From AP-15 sp963832875 (GTDB taxonomy: Bacteria > Pseudomonadota > Alphaproteobacteria > ATCC43930 > CGMCC-115725): a DNA stretch of 64,000 nt. The position numbers were made by a program, and so were the translations under genes. Below are positions 45,802-54,261 of this stretch, in pieces (position 1 is the stretch's first letter; the number at the start of each line of letters is the position of its first letter). The stretch is from contig CAWHWB010000003.1 in NCBI GenBank assembly GCA_963832875.1, forward strand, positions 992,001 through 1,056,000, written 5' to 3'. The notes beneath the pieces were generated by a model. It was not told where the DNA came from, made no database searches, and worked only from the letters and a program-made list of their open reading frames with translations.

Positions 45802-47130
45802 TTGTATTCGCTCGATCCTGCGCATTTTTCGGACTGGTTCGGACACCTGCGCGCGCTGGTGGCGTCGCGCGAGGTCTACGAGCCGCTCATTCCCCAGGTC
45901 GGCGTTATCGTGGCGATGTTCCTGCTGGCCTGGGCCATCCGGGCGGCGACGCGGCAATGGACGAATCGCCTGATCGACCGCGCGACGACCCAGTTCCGCG
46001 TGCCGTGGATCGCCGCCGAGCTGCAGCGCCTGCTGATCTTCTGCTACGCTTGGCTGCTGCTCGTGATCGCCGAAGACGTCGGCGCCCATCTCGGCGGCGA
46101 CGTCCGGCTGATCGGCGTCGCCGCCAGCCTGACGGCGCTGTGGATCGTGCTGCGTGCCTCGGCGCGGCTGATGCGCGACGCCTTCCTCGCCCGGGTCGTC
46201 GCCGTGGTCGCATGGATTGTCGTGGCCCTCGACATCCTGGGAATGCTGGCGCCGACCGCCGCGGCCCTCAACAGCCTAGCGATCACCGTGGGAACTTTGC
46301 GGCTCTCCGTGCTGCTGGTGATCAAGGCGGGGTTGATGATCGCGATCCTGCTGTGGGCGGCGCTCGCGCTCGCCCGGCTGATCAGCGCCCGGATCCAGCG
46401 CGTCACCGCGTTCAGCCCGTCGATGCAGGTCCTGACCGGCAATTTAATCAAGATTGCGCTGGTGTGCGTGGCATTGCTGATCGGTCTCAACACCGTCGGC
46501 ATCGACCTGACCGCGTTCACCGTGTTCAGCGGCGCCGTCGGCGTCGGTCTCGGTTTTGGGCTGCAAAAGATCGTGTCGAATTTCGTCAGCGGCATCATCC
46601 TGCTGCTCGAGCATTCGGTAAAGCCCGGAGACGTGATCGAAGTCGGCAGCACCTTTGGCTCGATCACCTATTTGGGCGCCCGCTATGCCTCGGTGCGCGG
46701 CCGGGACGGCAAGGAATATCTGATCCCGAACGAGAACCTGATCACCAACGAGGTGGTCAACTGGTCGTATTCGAACTCGCTGGTCCGGATCGACGCGGAA
46801 TTCGGCGTCGCCTACGCCAGCGATTTGCACGAGGTACGCGACCTGGCAGTCGAGGTTGCCGGTGCCACCGCCCGAGTGCTCGCCTCCCCTCGGCCGGTCT
46901 GCCATCTGACGGGGTTTGGCGACAGCGCCGTCAACCTGATCCTCCGCTTCTGGATCGCCGACCCGCAGAACGGCGTGACCAACGTCAAGGGCGACATTCT
47001 GCTGGCGCTATGGGACGCGTTCCTCGAACGCCGGATCGAGCTACCGTTCCCGCAGCGCGACCTGCACATCCGCGATCTGCCTGCGGCGGCCCTTTCCAGG
47101 GCCAAGCAGTCGCAATCGACCGGCGAATAG
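45802..47130 (+). CDS. MscS-family mechanosensitive channel
   Basis: The product is 442 residues. There are several N-terminal helices, then the pore helix region TVFSGAVGVGLGFGLQKI and the beta-domain start VKPGDVIEVGSTFGSITYLG. ASVRGRDGKEYLIPNENLIT and the C-terminal VFGVAYASDLHEV-like domain complete the MscS core. It opens under membrane tension to release solutes. The start is TTG 45802 with AAAGGGGG upstream; no better start is in frame. It converges with the hypB remnant, with 33 bases between stops. Confidence 0.9.
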   Translation: MYSLDPAHFSDWFGHLRALVASREVYEPLIPQVGVIVAMFLLAWAIRAATRQWTNRLIDRATTQFRVPWIAAELQRLLIFCYAWLLLVIAEDVGAHLGGDVRLIGVAASLTALWIVLRASARLMRDAFLARVVAVVAWIVVALDILGMLAPTAAALNSLAITVGTLRLSVLLVIKAGLMIAILLWAALALARLISARIQRVTAFSPSMQVLTGNLIKIALVCVALLIGLNTVGIDLTAFTVFSGAVGVGLGFGLQKIVSNFVSGIILLLEHSVKPGDVIEVGSTFGSITYLGARYASVRGRDGKEYLIPNENLITNEVVNWSYSNSLVRIDAEFGVAYASDLHEVRDLAVEVAGATARVLASPRPVCHLTGFGDSAVNLILRFWIADPQNGVTNVKGDILLALWDAFLERRIELPFPQRDLHIRDLPAAALSRAKQSQSTGE

Positions 47131-47163
47131 GCTGGCATGGCGGCGCGCGCACGCGAGGCGAGT

Positions 47164-48044
47164 TCAGGTCAGCGCCGCCTCGCGCGCGGCGATCGCCTGG
47201 CGGCGCAGCCACTCGTACCAGGTGTCGAGCCCCTCGCCGGTCCGCGCCGAAACCCGTAGCAGCGACGCTTCGGGGTTGACCGTCCGCAGGTTGGCGACCG
47301 CGCGCGCCACATCGAAATCGAGATATGGCAAGAGATCAATCTTGTTCAGCAGCACGAGCTCGGCGGCGCGGAACATGTGCGGGTATTTGAGCGGCTTGTC
47401 CTCGCCCTCGGTCACCGAAAAGATCGCGACCTTGGCGCGCTCGCCCAAAATCGAACAATGCCGGGCAGACAAGGTTGCCGATGTTCCCGATCAACACCAC
47501 CGCGCCCGCGCCGGGCTTCAATTCCGCGAGCCCGCGCGCGACCATCAGCGCGTCGAGATGGCAGCCGGTGCCGGTGTTGATCTGCACGACCGGCGCCCCG
47601 GCCGCGCGGATGCGCTTGCCGTCGTTCGCGGTCGCCTGATCGCCCTCCAGCACATGGAGCGGCAGCTCGTCGCGCAAATCGCGGATCGTGCGTTCGAGCA
47701 ACGTGGTCTTCCCGGCGCCGGGGGCGCTGACCAGGTTGAGAGCCAGGATCTCGCGCCCGAGAAACCAGCCACGGTTCTTCTGCGCCAGCGCATCGTTCTT
47801 GGCCAGGATGCGCGCCTCGAGCGCGACCGTCGTGCCGTGCTCATGCGGGTGATCGTGGTCGTGCCCGTGGTCGCGAGTGTGGTCGTTGCCCGTGGGGATG
47901 GCTGTGCCGAGCGCCGTCGGCATGGACGTGCTGGTGCGCGGGGACGTGCTCGTGCGCCGGCGGCTCGATCAGGGTCCGCTGCCCGGTCTGCAGATCGAGC
48001 ACGGTCGGTTTCGCCTCGCCGTCGCAGCCGCAGGTCGCGCACAT
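47164..48044 (-). pseudogene. hypB: Hydrogenase nickel incorporation GTPase HypB, two frameshifts
   Basis: ATG 48044 starts MCATCGCDGEAKPT, the Cys metal motif of HypB, followed by a His-rich stretch (HEHVPAHQHVHADG). At about 47890 one extra base must be removed to reach DHTRDHGHDHDHPHEH and the GTPase. Walker A is SAPGAGKTTLLE, followed by GDQATANDGKRI, NTGTGCHLDA and IGNIGNLVCPALFD. A second extra base in the AAAA run at 47446-47449 must go to reach ERAKVAIFSVTEGEDKPLKYP, LLNKIDLLPY and the C-terminus at 47164. Repaired length is about 293 residues. HypB delivers nickel to the [NiFe] large subunit, which is not in this window. Confidence 0.85.
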
Positions 48045-48301
48045 CAGGCCGCCTCCTCCAGTTCGATGCTTTTGATCGTCAGCTCCTCGCCCTGCAGCCG
48101 CTCGATGTCGAACGCGCCGCAGTCGCACGCGGTATAGAGATCGGGCGTCGCAAATTCCGCACCGCAGCATCGGCAGCGCGCGCGGCCGTCGATCTGGCGA
48201 ACATCAAGGACGGCACCCTCGACAGCGGCGCCGCTTGCCACCTCGTCGAAGCAAAAACGGATCGCCTCGGTCATAACACCGGAGAGCCGGCCGATCTCGA
48301 G
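48044..48301 (-). pseudogene. hypA: HypA C-terminal fragment
   Basis: About 85 residues survive, starting abruptly at LEIGRLSGVMTEAIRFCFDE. They run through the zinc site CRCCGAEF and CDCGAFDIERLQGEEL to a stop that overlaps the hypB ATG (TGATG). The first 35-40 residues, with the nickel-binding MHE start, are missing. Immediately upstream lies the first part of hypE in a different phase, so a deletion has joined the two genes at about 48298-48304. HypA normally works with HypB in nickel insertion; this copy cannot. Confidence 0.82.
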
Positions 48302-48414
48302 AAGACGTCGTCGATCAAATCCTTCATCGCCTTGCCACCGCCGCCATGGGCGAGGGTCACTTTCGGCACATGCAGCCGGCCGAGGCGGCGAGGGCGGCCG
48401 GCGGCGGCGCTCAC
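48301..48414 (-). pseudogene. hypE: HypE N-terminal fragment
   Basis: GTG 48414 overlaps the hypD stop (GTGA) and leads to VPKVTLAHGGGGKAMKDLI and DDVF, the conserved start of HypE. HypE dehydrates the thiocarboxamide to the cyanide ligand of the active-site iron. Only about 37 of the usual 340 residues remain before the sequence switches to hypA. More than 900 bases of hypE have been lost. Confidence 0.8.
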
Positions 48415-49539
48415 GCCGCGTCGTCCCGCCGAATGCCGCCGTATTGGTAATAGGCGGCACAGGCGCCCTCCGACGACACCATCAACGCGCCGAGCGGCTC
48501 CTCCGGCGTGCAGGCGGTGCCGAACACCTTGCACTGCCACGGCCTGATGACGCCCTTGAGCACTTCGCCACACTGGCACGATTTCGGATCGGCGATCCTG
48601 AGGTTCGGAATCGCGAATTTTCGCTCGGCATCGAACCGCGCATAGGATTGGCGGAACCTGATGCCCGAATGGTCGATCGAGCCGAGCCCACGCCACTCGA
48701 AGAATTCGCGTAATTCGTAGACCTGCGACACCGCCCGCACGGCCGGCGTGTTGCCGGCTTCGGGCACGATAGGGGCATATTAATTTTCGATGTCGCAGCG
48801 CTCCTCGGCGATCTGCTTCAGCACCATCCAGATCGATTGCAATAGGTCGAGCGGCTTGAACCCGGCGATGACCATCGGCTTATGGTAAAAACGGCCGACG
48901 AATTCGAACGGCGCGGTGCCGATCACCAGCGCGACATGGCCGGGTCCGAGAAACCCGTCGAGATGATGTCGGGGCTGTCGAGCACCGCCTTGATCGTCGG
49001 CACGATCGTGATGGGATTGCAGAACACCGAGAAATTCCGGACGCCGTTGCTCTCGGCCTGCAACACGGTCAGCGCGGTCGACGGCATCGTCGTCTCGAAG
49101 CCGATCGCGAAGAAAACAATCTCGCGATCCGGGTTCTTGCGGGCCAGCGCCAATGCATCCATCGGCGAATAGACCATCCGCACATCGGCGCCGTCGGCCT
49201 TGGCCTGCAACAGGCTATTTTTTGAGCCGGGCACGCGCATTGCGTCGCCAAAGCTGGCGAAGATGACCCCCGGTTGCTCGGCAATTGCAATGCAGTCGTC
49301 GATCCGGCCCATCGGCAATACACAGACCGGGCAGCCGGGGCGGTGGATCAGCTCGATTTCCCTTTGGCAGCATTCCTTCCGTTGCACGCATCGAGACCGC
49401 GCGGCATCGGCCATTGCACATCATGGAAGCCTGCGGCGGGCACACCCATTTGATCTTTCGCTACGGCATCGAGCCGCTCGACCTCGGCGGTCAGCGCCAG
49501 CGCCTTCTCATGGTCGCGGAATTCGTCGACGTATTTCAT
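48411..49539 (-). pseudogene. hypD: HypD with an internal inversion, frameshifts and a stop
   Basis: ATG 49539 starts MKYVDEFRDHEKALALTAEV, as in HypD. The next expected part (ARIETARHRPLHIMEACGGH, then THLIFRYGIE) is present but on the plus strand at 49384-49479. After it the minus strand resumes with MLPKG, one extra base at 49357-49359, IELIHRPGCPVCVLPMGRID and SFGDAMRVPGSKNSLLQAKA. At about 48964 one base appears missing before LDGFLGPGHVALVIGTAPFE. A TAA at 48780-48782 replaces a Gln or similar codon just before YAPIVPEAGN. The C-terminus is intact (KVFGTACTPEEP and SSEGACAAYY). HypD carries the Fe(CN)2CO assembly; this gene is dead as given. Confidence 0.88.
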
Positions 49540-49643
49540 AGGCTGCTCCCGCCCGCCGCGGCGCCGCGATTGTCCGCCAATAGGGTGTGCACCAAGTCCC
49601 ACAGGATGTGATAGGCGGCGACGTGGCATTCCTGGATGCGGTG
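49536..49643 (-). pseudogene. C-terminal fragment of a SIS-domain (GmhA-like) protein
   Basis: About 34 residues (HRIQECHVAAYHILWDLVHT and a short tail) end at a TGA that overlaps the hypD ATG (ATGA). The RIQE-H-HIL pattern is the final helix of GmhA-type sugar isomerase (SIS) domains. Such genes occur beside some hyp operons, from memory. The fragment is fused in phase to the hydrogenase small subunit, which indicates a deletion at about 49640-49645. Confidence 0.6.
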
Positions 49644-50212
49644 GACCGGGCAGCCGGGGACATTGACGATGGGCAGGCCGGCCTTCGATTTCCAATCCCA
49701 GCCGAGAAAATCGCGCAATCCCATGCAGCCGGTCGGGTTGCCCTACATTGCGTGAATGCCGCCCCAGGTGGCGCAGCTGCCGGCGCCGACGACGGCCAGC
49801 GCCTTTGGCGCCAGCCGGCTGATCCAATCGTTGGTCTTGATCGGCTGCCCGGTCTCCGGATCGCTACCCATCGCCGCCCAGTAACCGTCGCCGCTCAGCT
49901 GCTCATTGGGGATCGAGCCTTCGACGACCAGCACGAAATTCTCGATCTCGCGCCGAGGACAGCCTGATGCCAGGGCTTCAGAAACTCCTCGCCGGTATCG
50001 TAGGCTAGCACCGGATTGTGCAGATGGACCTTTGGCAGGCCAGGGATGGCGCCCAGCATCACTTCTTCGATGTTCGGCTCGCTTGCCGCGATGATCGATA
50101 CCGAGTCGCCGTCGCAGCCGAGCCCGGCGGTCAGCCACAGAATGTGGACTTCCTTAAGTTGCGGCTCGTGTTGCGTCCTTCGGCCGTAGGGTACCGCACC
50201 GGCGTCGGGCAT
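49643..50212 (-). pseudogene. [NiFe]-hydrogenase small subunit, N-terminal fragment
   Basis: ATG 50212 follows GGAAGGAGG. The protein begins with LKEVHILWLTAGLGCDGDSV, then AIPGLPKVHLHNPVLAYDTG, the small-subunit signature including the first iron-sulfur cysteine. A frame break near 49950 leads to ENFVLVVEGSIPNEQLSGDG and LAPKALAVVGAGSCATWGGI. A TAG at 49743-49745 interrupts the frame; GNPTGCMGL and WDWKSKAGLPIVNVPGCPV follow. It then switches to the SIS-domain fragment. There is no Tat signal, which recalls cytosolic group 1h enzymes. The distal iron-sulfur region and the whole large subunit are missing. Confidence 0.83.
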
Positions 50213-50387
50213 CGCGTCCTCCTTCCCTAGCAGCCGCCGATGGTCCGCCGGCAGGCCACCGCGCATTTTCGGTAATCGAGGGGTGATAGCTGCCTCAGGC
50301 CACCTGGGAATGGCGGCGGCAACGAATGGTTCCCCCGCCGTGTTGACCGTCGGGGGACCAGCAATCCTGACGCGAGGAAGCAGTTCT

Positions 50388-51263
50388 GTGGATCAGTCGA
50401 GCGAACGTGGCCGCGATGCCACGGCGACCAAGGAGCCTGCCGACGAGCAGGAAGGATTGCCCGCCGGCGTCAGCGAGCGCGAAATCGAGGACATCGAGGA
50501 CCGCGCCCGGCTTCGCACCCCGGTAATCTATGAGATCGTGCGCCGCGAAGGCGAAACCGAGATGGATCGCCCGATCACTTCGCTGTGGTGGTCGGGGGTC
50601 GCGGCCGGCTTGTCGATCAGCTTTTCGCTGCTGGCGCAGGCCGTCCTTTTGGTGCATTTGCCGAATGCGTCGTGGCGGCCGCTGGTCGCCGGGTTCGGCT
50701 ATTCGGTCGGCTTTTTGATCGTCGTGCTGGCGCGCCAACAGCTGTTTACCGAAAACACGGTGACCGTCGTGCTGCCGGTCATCGCCGAATTCACCCTGGC
50801 GAATGTGCGGCGCTTGGCGCGGATGTGGGCAGTCGTCTTCGCCGCCAATATGACCGGCACCTTAGTGGCGGCGCTGTTTTGCACTTTTACTCCGGTGCTG
50901 AGCCCGGAATTGCGTCACGGCATGCTGGCGCTCAGTGGCGAGATGATAGGGCTCGATTGGACCGAGATGTTTTTCCGCGCTATTGGCGCCGGGTTCCTGA
51001 TCGCGGCGATGGTTTGGCTGATCCCCAGCGCCGAAGGCGCGCAGTTCCATGTGGTGACGATGGTGACCTACCTGATCGCGGTGTGCGGCTTCACCCATAT
51101 CGTCGCCGGCAGCGTCGAGGGCTTTCTGCTGGTGGTGAACGGACAGCTGGCGCTGTGGCACATGATCGCCGACTTTACCGTTCCGGTACTGCTCGGCAAC
51201 ATCGCCGGCGGCACCGCGTTGTTCGCGGTGATCTCGTACGCGCAGGTCATGAAGGAAATGTAG
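50388..51263 (+). CDS. Formate/nitrite transporter (FNT) family protein
   Basis: The product is 291 residues from GTG 50388, which has GAGGAAG eight bases upstream. A hydrophilic, acidic N-terminal part (about 1-65) precedes six membrane helices. AGLSISFSLLAQAVLL, GYSVGFLIVVLARQQLFTEN and VCGFTHIVAGSVEGFLLV correspond to the FNT helices with broken-helix loops. The LFTEN block is a family hallmark, and the central His of FNT pores may be the one in GFTHIVAGS. FNT pentamers pass small monovalent anions across the inner membrane. It is divergent from the dead hydrogenase genes. The substrate is unknown. Confidence 0.85.
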   Translation: MDQSSERGRDATATKEPADEQEGLPAGVSEREIEDIEDRARLRTPVIYEIVRREGETEMDRPITSLWWSGVAAGLSISFSLLAQAVLLVHLPNASWRPLVAGFGYSVGFLIVVLARQQLFTENTVTVVLPVIAEFTLANVRRLARMWAVVFAANMTGTLVAALFCTFTPVLSPELRHGMLALSGEMIGLDWTEMFFRAIGAGFLIAAMVWLIPSAEGAQFHVVTMVTYLIAVCGFTHIVAGSVEGFLLVVNGQLALWHMIADFTVPVLLGNIAGGTALFAVISYAQVMKEM

Positions 51264-51305
51264 CTCGGCTCCTCCCGGCTTGACGGGAATAGTGTGGTCG
51301 AGGAA

Positions 51306-51380
51306 TGGTGGGCGCGACTGGGATTGAACCAGTGACCCCTACGATGTCAACGTAGTGCTCTCCCGCTGAGCTACGCGCCC
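51306..51380 (-). tRNA. tRNA-Val (anticodon GAC)
   Basis: On the minus strand, GGGCGCG at the 5' end pairs with CGCGCCC, followed by A and an encoded CCA. The anticodon arm is CTACG-TTGACAT-CGTAG, giving anticodon GAC (valine). The T-arm GTTCAATCC loop and the D-arm TAGCTCAGCGGG are normal. The 75 bases include the CCA end. Confidence 0.95.
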
Positions 51381-51474
51381 TGACCCGCGACCCGGCTATG
51401 GCAAGGGTGATAGCGAAAACGCGGGCGGCAGGCAAGCTCGGGTCAGACACGGCAGCATCGGAGGAAGGTTTCGC

Positions 51475-53308
51475 ATGACGGAAGCGGCCGCGGAGTTCGT
51501 CGTCGAACGCAATCTGATGGTTCGGGCGCGGGACGGGGTTGGGCTGGCGACCGATGTTTACCGCCCGCCGGGCCACGGGCCGTTCCCGGTTTTGCTCGAA
51601 CGCACTCCCTACGACAAATCCGCGCCGAGCCGATCCGAGCGCACCGCCGCAGTCCCCGCGCCACGCTCGCGCGCCGAAGTCGCCTGCTACTTTGTCGGCC
51701 ACGGCTATGCCGTCGTCTATCAGGATTGCCGCGGGCGCTACCGATCGGAGGGCCGTTTCACGAAATACCTGAGCGAGGCCGAGGATGGTTACGACACGCT
51801 CGCCTGGCTGGTTGGGCAAGCCTGGTGCAACGGCCGCATCGGCACGTTCGGCCTGTCCTATGCGGCCCATACCCAAGCCGCACTCGGCTGTCTCGATCCT
51901 CCCGGTCTGGCCGCGCAGTTTCTCGATTGCGGCGGGTTTTCCAACGCCTATCGCAGCGGCATCCGCCACGACGGCGCGTTCGATCTGAAACAGGCGACAT
52001 GGGCCTACAACAACGCGCTCGCCGACGCGCGCGATCCGGCGGTCAAGGCGGCGCTCGAGGCACAGGACATCAAGGCGTGGTTCGCGGCGATGCCGTGGCG
52101 CCGAGGCCATTCGCCGCTCAGTGCCGCGCCCGAATACGAAGATTACCTGTTCGAGCAGTGGTCGCACGGGACCTTCGACGATTTTTGGCGGCGGGCCGGG
52201 ATCTACGCCGAAGGCTATTGGCCGCGCTACGCAGACGTGCCGGTCGTGCACCTGTCGGGCTGGTACGACCCTTATGCTCGCACCGCGGTCGAGAATTATC
52301 ATCGGCCTGTCGCGGCGGGGGCGGGCGCCGCAGCGGCTGATCCTCGGGCCGTGGACGCATGGCGACCGCTCGCTCAGCTATGCCGGCGAAGTTGATTTCG
52401 GCGCCGCTGCGGCGCTTGACGGCAACCTCGACCAGGATTTCTTTGCATTGCGTCGCAACTGGTTCAATCGCTGGGTGAAAGGCGTCGACAACGGCGCCGA
52501 AAACGGCCCGCCGGTCCGGGTCTTCGTGATGGGCGGTGGATCGGGGCGGCGCAATGCCGAGGGCCGGCTCGAGCATGGCGGCGGCTGGCGCGCCGCTTCC
52601 GACTGGCCGCTGCCGCAGACGCAATTCACCCGGTTCTACCTGCATCGCGACCACAGCCTCGGGCCGGCGATACCCGACGCAGGCGTACCGCCGCTGGGCT
52701 ATCGCTTCGACCCGCGCCGGCCGGTGCCGACAATCGGCGGCGCGCTCTCTTCGGGCGAGCCGGTCATGCACGGCGGCGCCTACGATCAGCGCGAGCGCCC
52801 GGGCCTTTTCGGAGCGGTCCCGCCCTATCGCGCGCTGTCGGAACGACCCGACGTGCTGTCCTTTGCCACCGCGCCGCTCGCCCGCGAGATCGAGGTGACC
52901 GGCCCAGTTAGGGTCCATTTGTGGATCGCTTCCGACGGCCCCGATACCGATTTCACGGCAAAGCTTATTGACGTCTATCCGCCGAACCAGGATTACCCGG
53001 ACGGCTTCGCGATCAACCTGACCGAGGGCATCCTGCGCCTGCGCTATCGCGACAGCTGGGAGCGGCCGACGCTGATGGTCCCGGATGCGGTCTACGGGAT
53101 CGCCATCGAGCTGTTTCCGATCGGCAATCTCTTCGCCGGCGGCCACCGGCTGCGCGTCGACATATCGAGCAGCAATTTTCCGCATTTCGACGTGAACCCG
53201 AATTCGGGCGAGCCCGAGGGTTCGATGGAGCACCCGCGCGCCGCCGACAACCGCGTCTTTGTCGATCGCGAGCGGCCCTCGTATATCGTCCTGCCGATCA
53301 TCCCATAG
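51475..53308 (+). pseudogene. CocE/NonD-family hydrolase, one frameshift as given
   Basis: ATG 51475 leads to MVRARDGVGLATDVYRP, LLERTPYDKS and YAVVYQDCRGRYRSEG, typical of X-Pro dipeptidyl-peptidase/CocE-like serine hydrolases. Catalytic candidates are Ser128 in TFGLSYAA and Asp265 in SGWYDPYA. At about 52300 one extra base breaks the frame. The next phase continues as IGLSRRGRAPQRLILGPWTH, which holds the His, and then the C-terminal jelly-roll domain with EVTGPVRVHLWIASDGPDTD. Repaired length is about 610 residues. It would hydrolyse esters or amides. It follows the tRNA divergently. Confidence 0.82.
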
Positions 53309-53413
53309 ATCGTGCTCTGCGCGGCGTGGGCTGCGGCGTCGCCTCCCTGCAAGTGCGTTGCTGGGGCCCGGTTGGATCGATACTCTCGCCGGATCGCGTT
53401 GGAGAGATGGGTG

Positions 53414-53773
53414 ATGCGGGGCCGAATCGTGTTGCTGCTGTCGGTGGCGCTGCTCGCCGCCGGCTCCGGCTGGGCCGGGCTCCAGGCCGCGGGGTCCGGC
53501 AACCCGAGGAACGACCATCTGCTGGCGTTGCCGCCGGCCCGGCAAGCTCAGCTGCTCGGCAACAGCCTTCGCCGAGGCTGCGTCGGCGTCTCGGCCTTTC
53601 CGATGGGAGTGACCGCGGCCGGCAAGGCCAAAGGCAACGCCTATTGGAGCGTGCGCTGCAAGAACGGCAAGAGCTATGTCGTGCAGATCCCGCCCGGCAT
53701 CAAAGCTCCGGCGGTCGTCGCCGATTGCCGGGCGCTGCAAGGCACGGGCAGGGAATGCTTCAAGAAGTTCTGA
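53414..53773 (+). CDS. Small exported protein of unknown function
   Basis: The product is 119 residues. An N-terminal Sec signal (RIVLLLSVALLAAGSGWAGL) suggests export. The mature part has four cysteines (RRGC, VRCKNGK, ADCRAL, RECFKKF), possibly two disulfides. The segment AYWSVRCKNGKSYVVQI looks like a small beta sheet. GGAGAG precedes ATG 53414; GTG 53411 is also possible. I do not recognise a named family. It converges with a small lipoprotein gene. Confidence 0.7.
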   Translation: MRGRIVLLLSVALLAAGSGWAGLQAAGSGNPRNDHLLALPPARQAQLLGNSLRRGCVGVSAFPMGVTAAGKAKGNAYWSVRCKNGKSYVVQIPPGIKAPAVVADCRALQGTGRECFKKF

Positions 53774-53789
53774 GACCGGCCGTCGCCGC

Positions 53790-53975
53790 TCACCAGCGCA
53801 GCGGTTGGCGACAGACCGAGTACCACAGGCCGAGATTCTGATCGCGCCAGTGCGGGTCGGCGCAGTTCTTTTGGACCATCGCCGCCGATTCGGTCGCGCT
53901 CGCCGGGGCTACCGGGGTCGAGTCGGAGCACGCCGCCAGAGCCGAGACCATCAGCACCAGGATAGCTAATTTCAC
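53790..53975 (-). CDS. Small lipoprotein
   Basis: The product is 61 residues from GTG 53975, with GGAGAG five bases upstream. The signal LAILVLMVSALAAC is a clear lipobox, so the mature part is about 45 residues. It contains a conserved-looking end (PHWRDQNLGLWYSVCRQPLR). Function is unknown; small entericidin- or 'DUF'-type lipoproteins look similar. It is shorter than most annotated genes and easy to miss. Confidence 0.65.
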   Translation of the reverse strand: MKLAILVLMVSALAACSDSTPVAPASATESAAMVQKNCADPHWRDQNLGLWYSVCRQPLRW

Positions 53976-54261
53976 CGGCGCTCTCCTCCGCGTCGAGACC
54001 CGGATCGAGACCCAGATCGAGACGGGGCGGCGATCCAGCCGGTCGCTCGCTCGGGGCCGCATGGCGAATTCTCGACCCGCAACTGCGGCGATTGCAAGGC
54101 GAGCCTGAGGCGAGCCGGAGGCGTCACGAGTGGGCGCCGACGGGGCGAACTTGCGCATCGGTCCCGGGCGAGCGGCCTGTGCGGCCTGCCCGTGCCGATG
54201 TAATGTCGCCGCGCAGCCTCCTCGATGCTCGGGGCGACGCCGTGATGTGGAGTAGAGCCTT

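Noticed and set aside
49285..49611. A plus-strand gene containing MEACGGHTH
   Set aside because: Only about 32 residues match HypD, and both flanks belong to hypD on the other strand, so an inversion explains it better.
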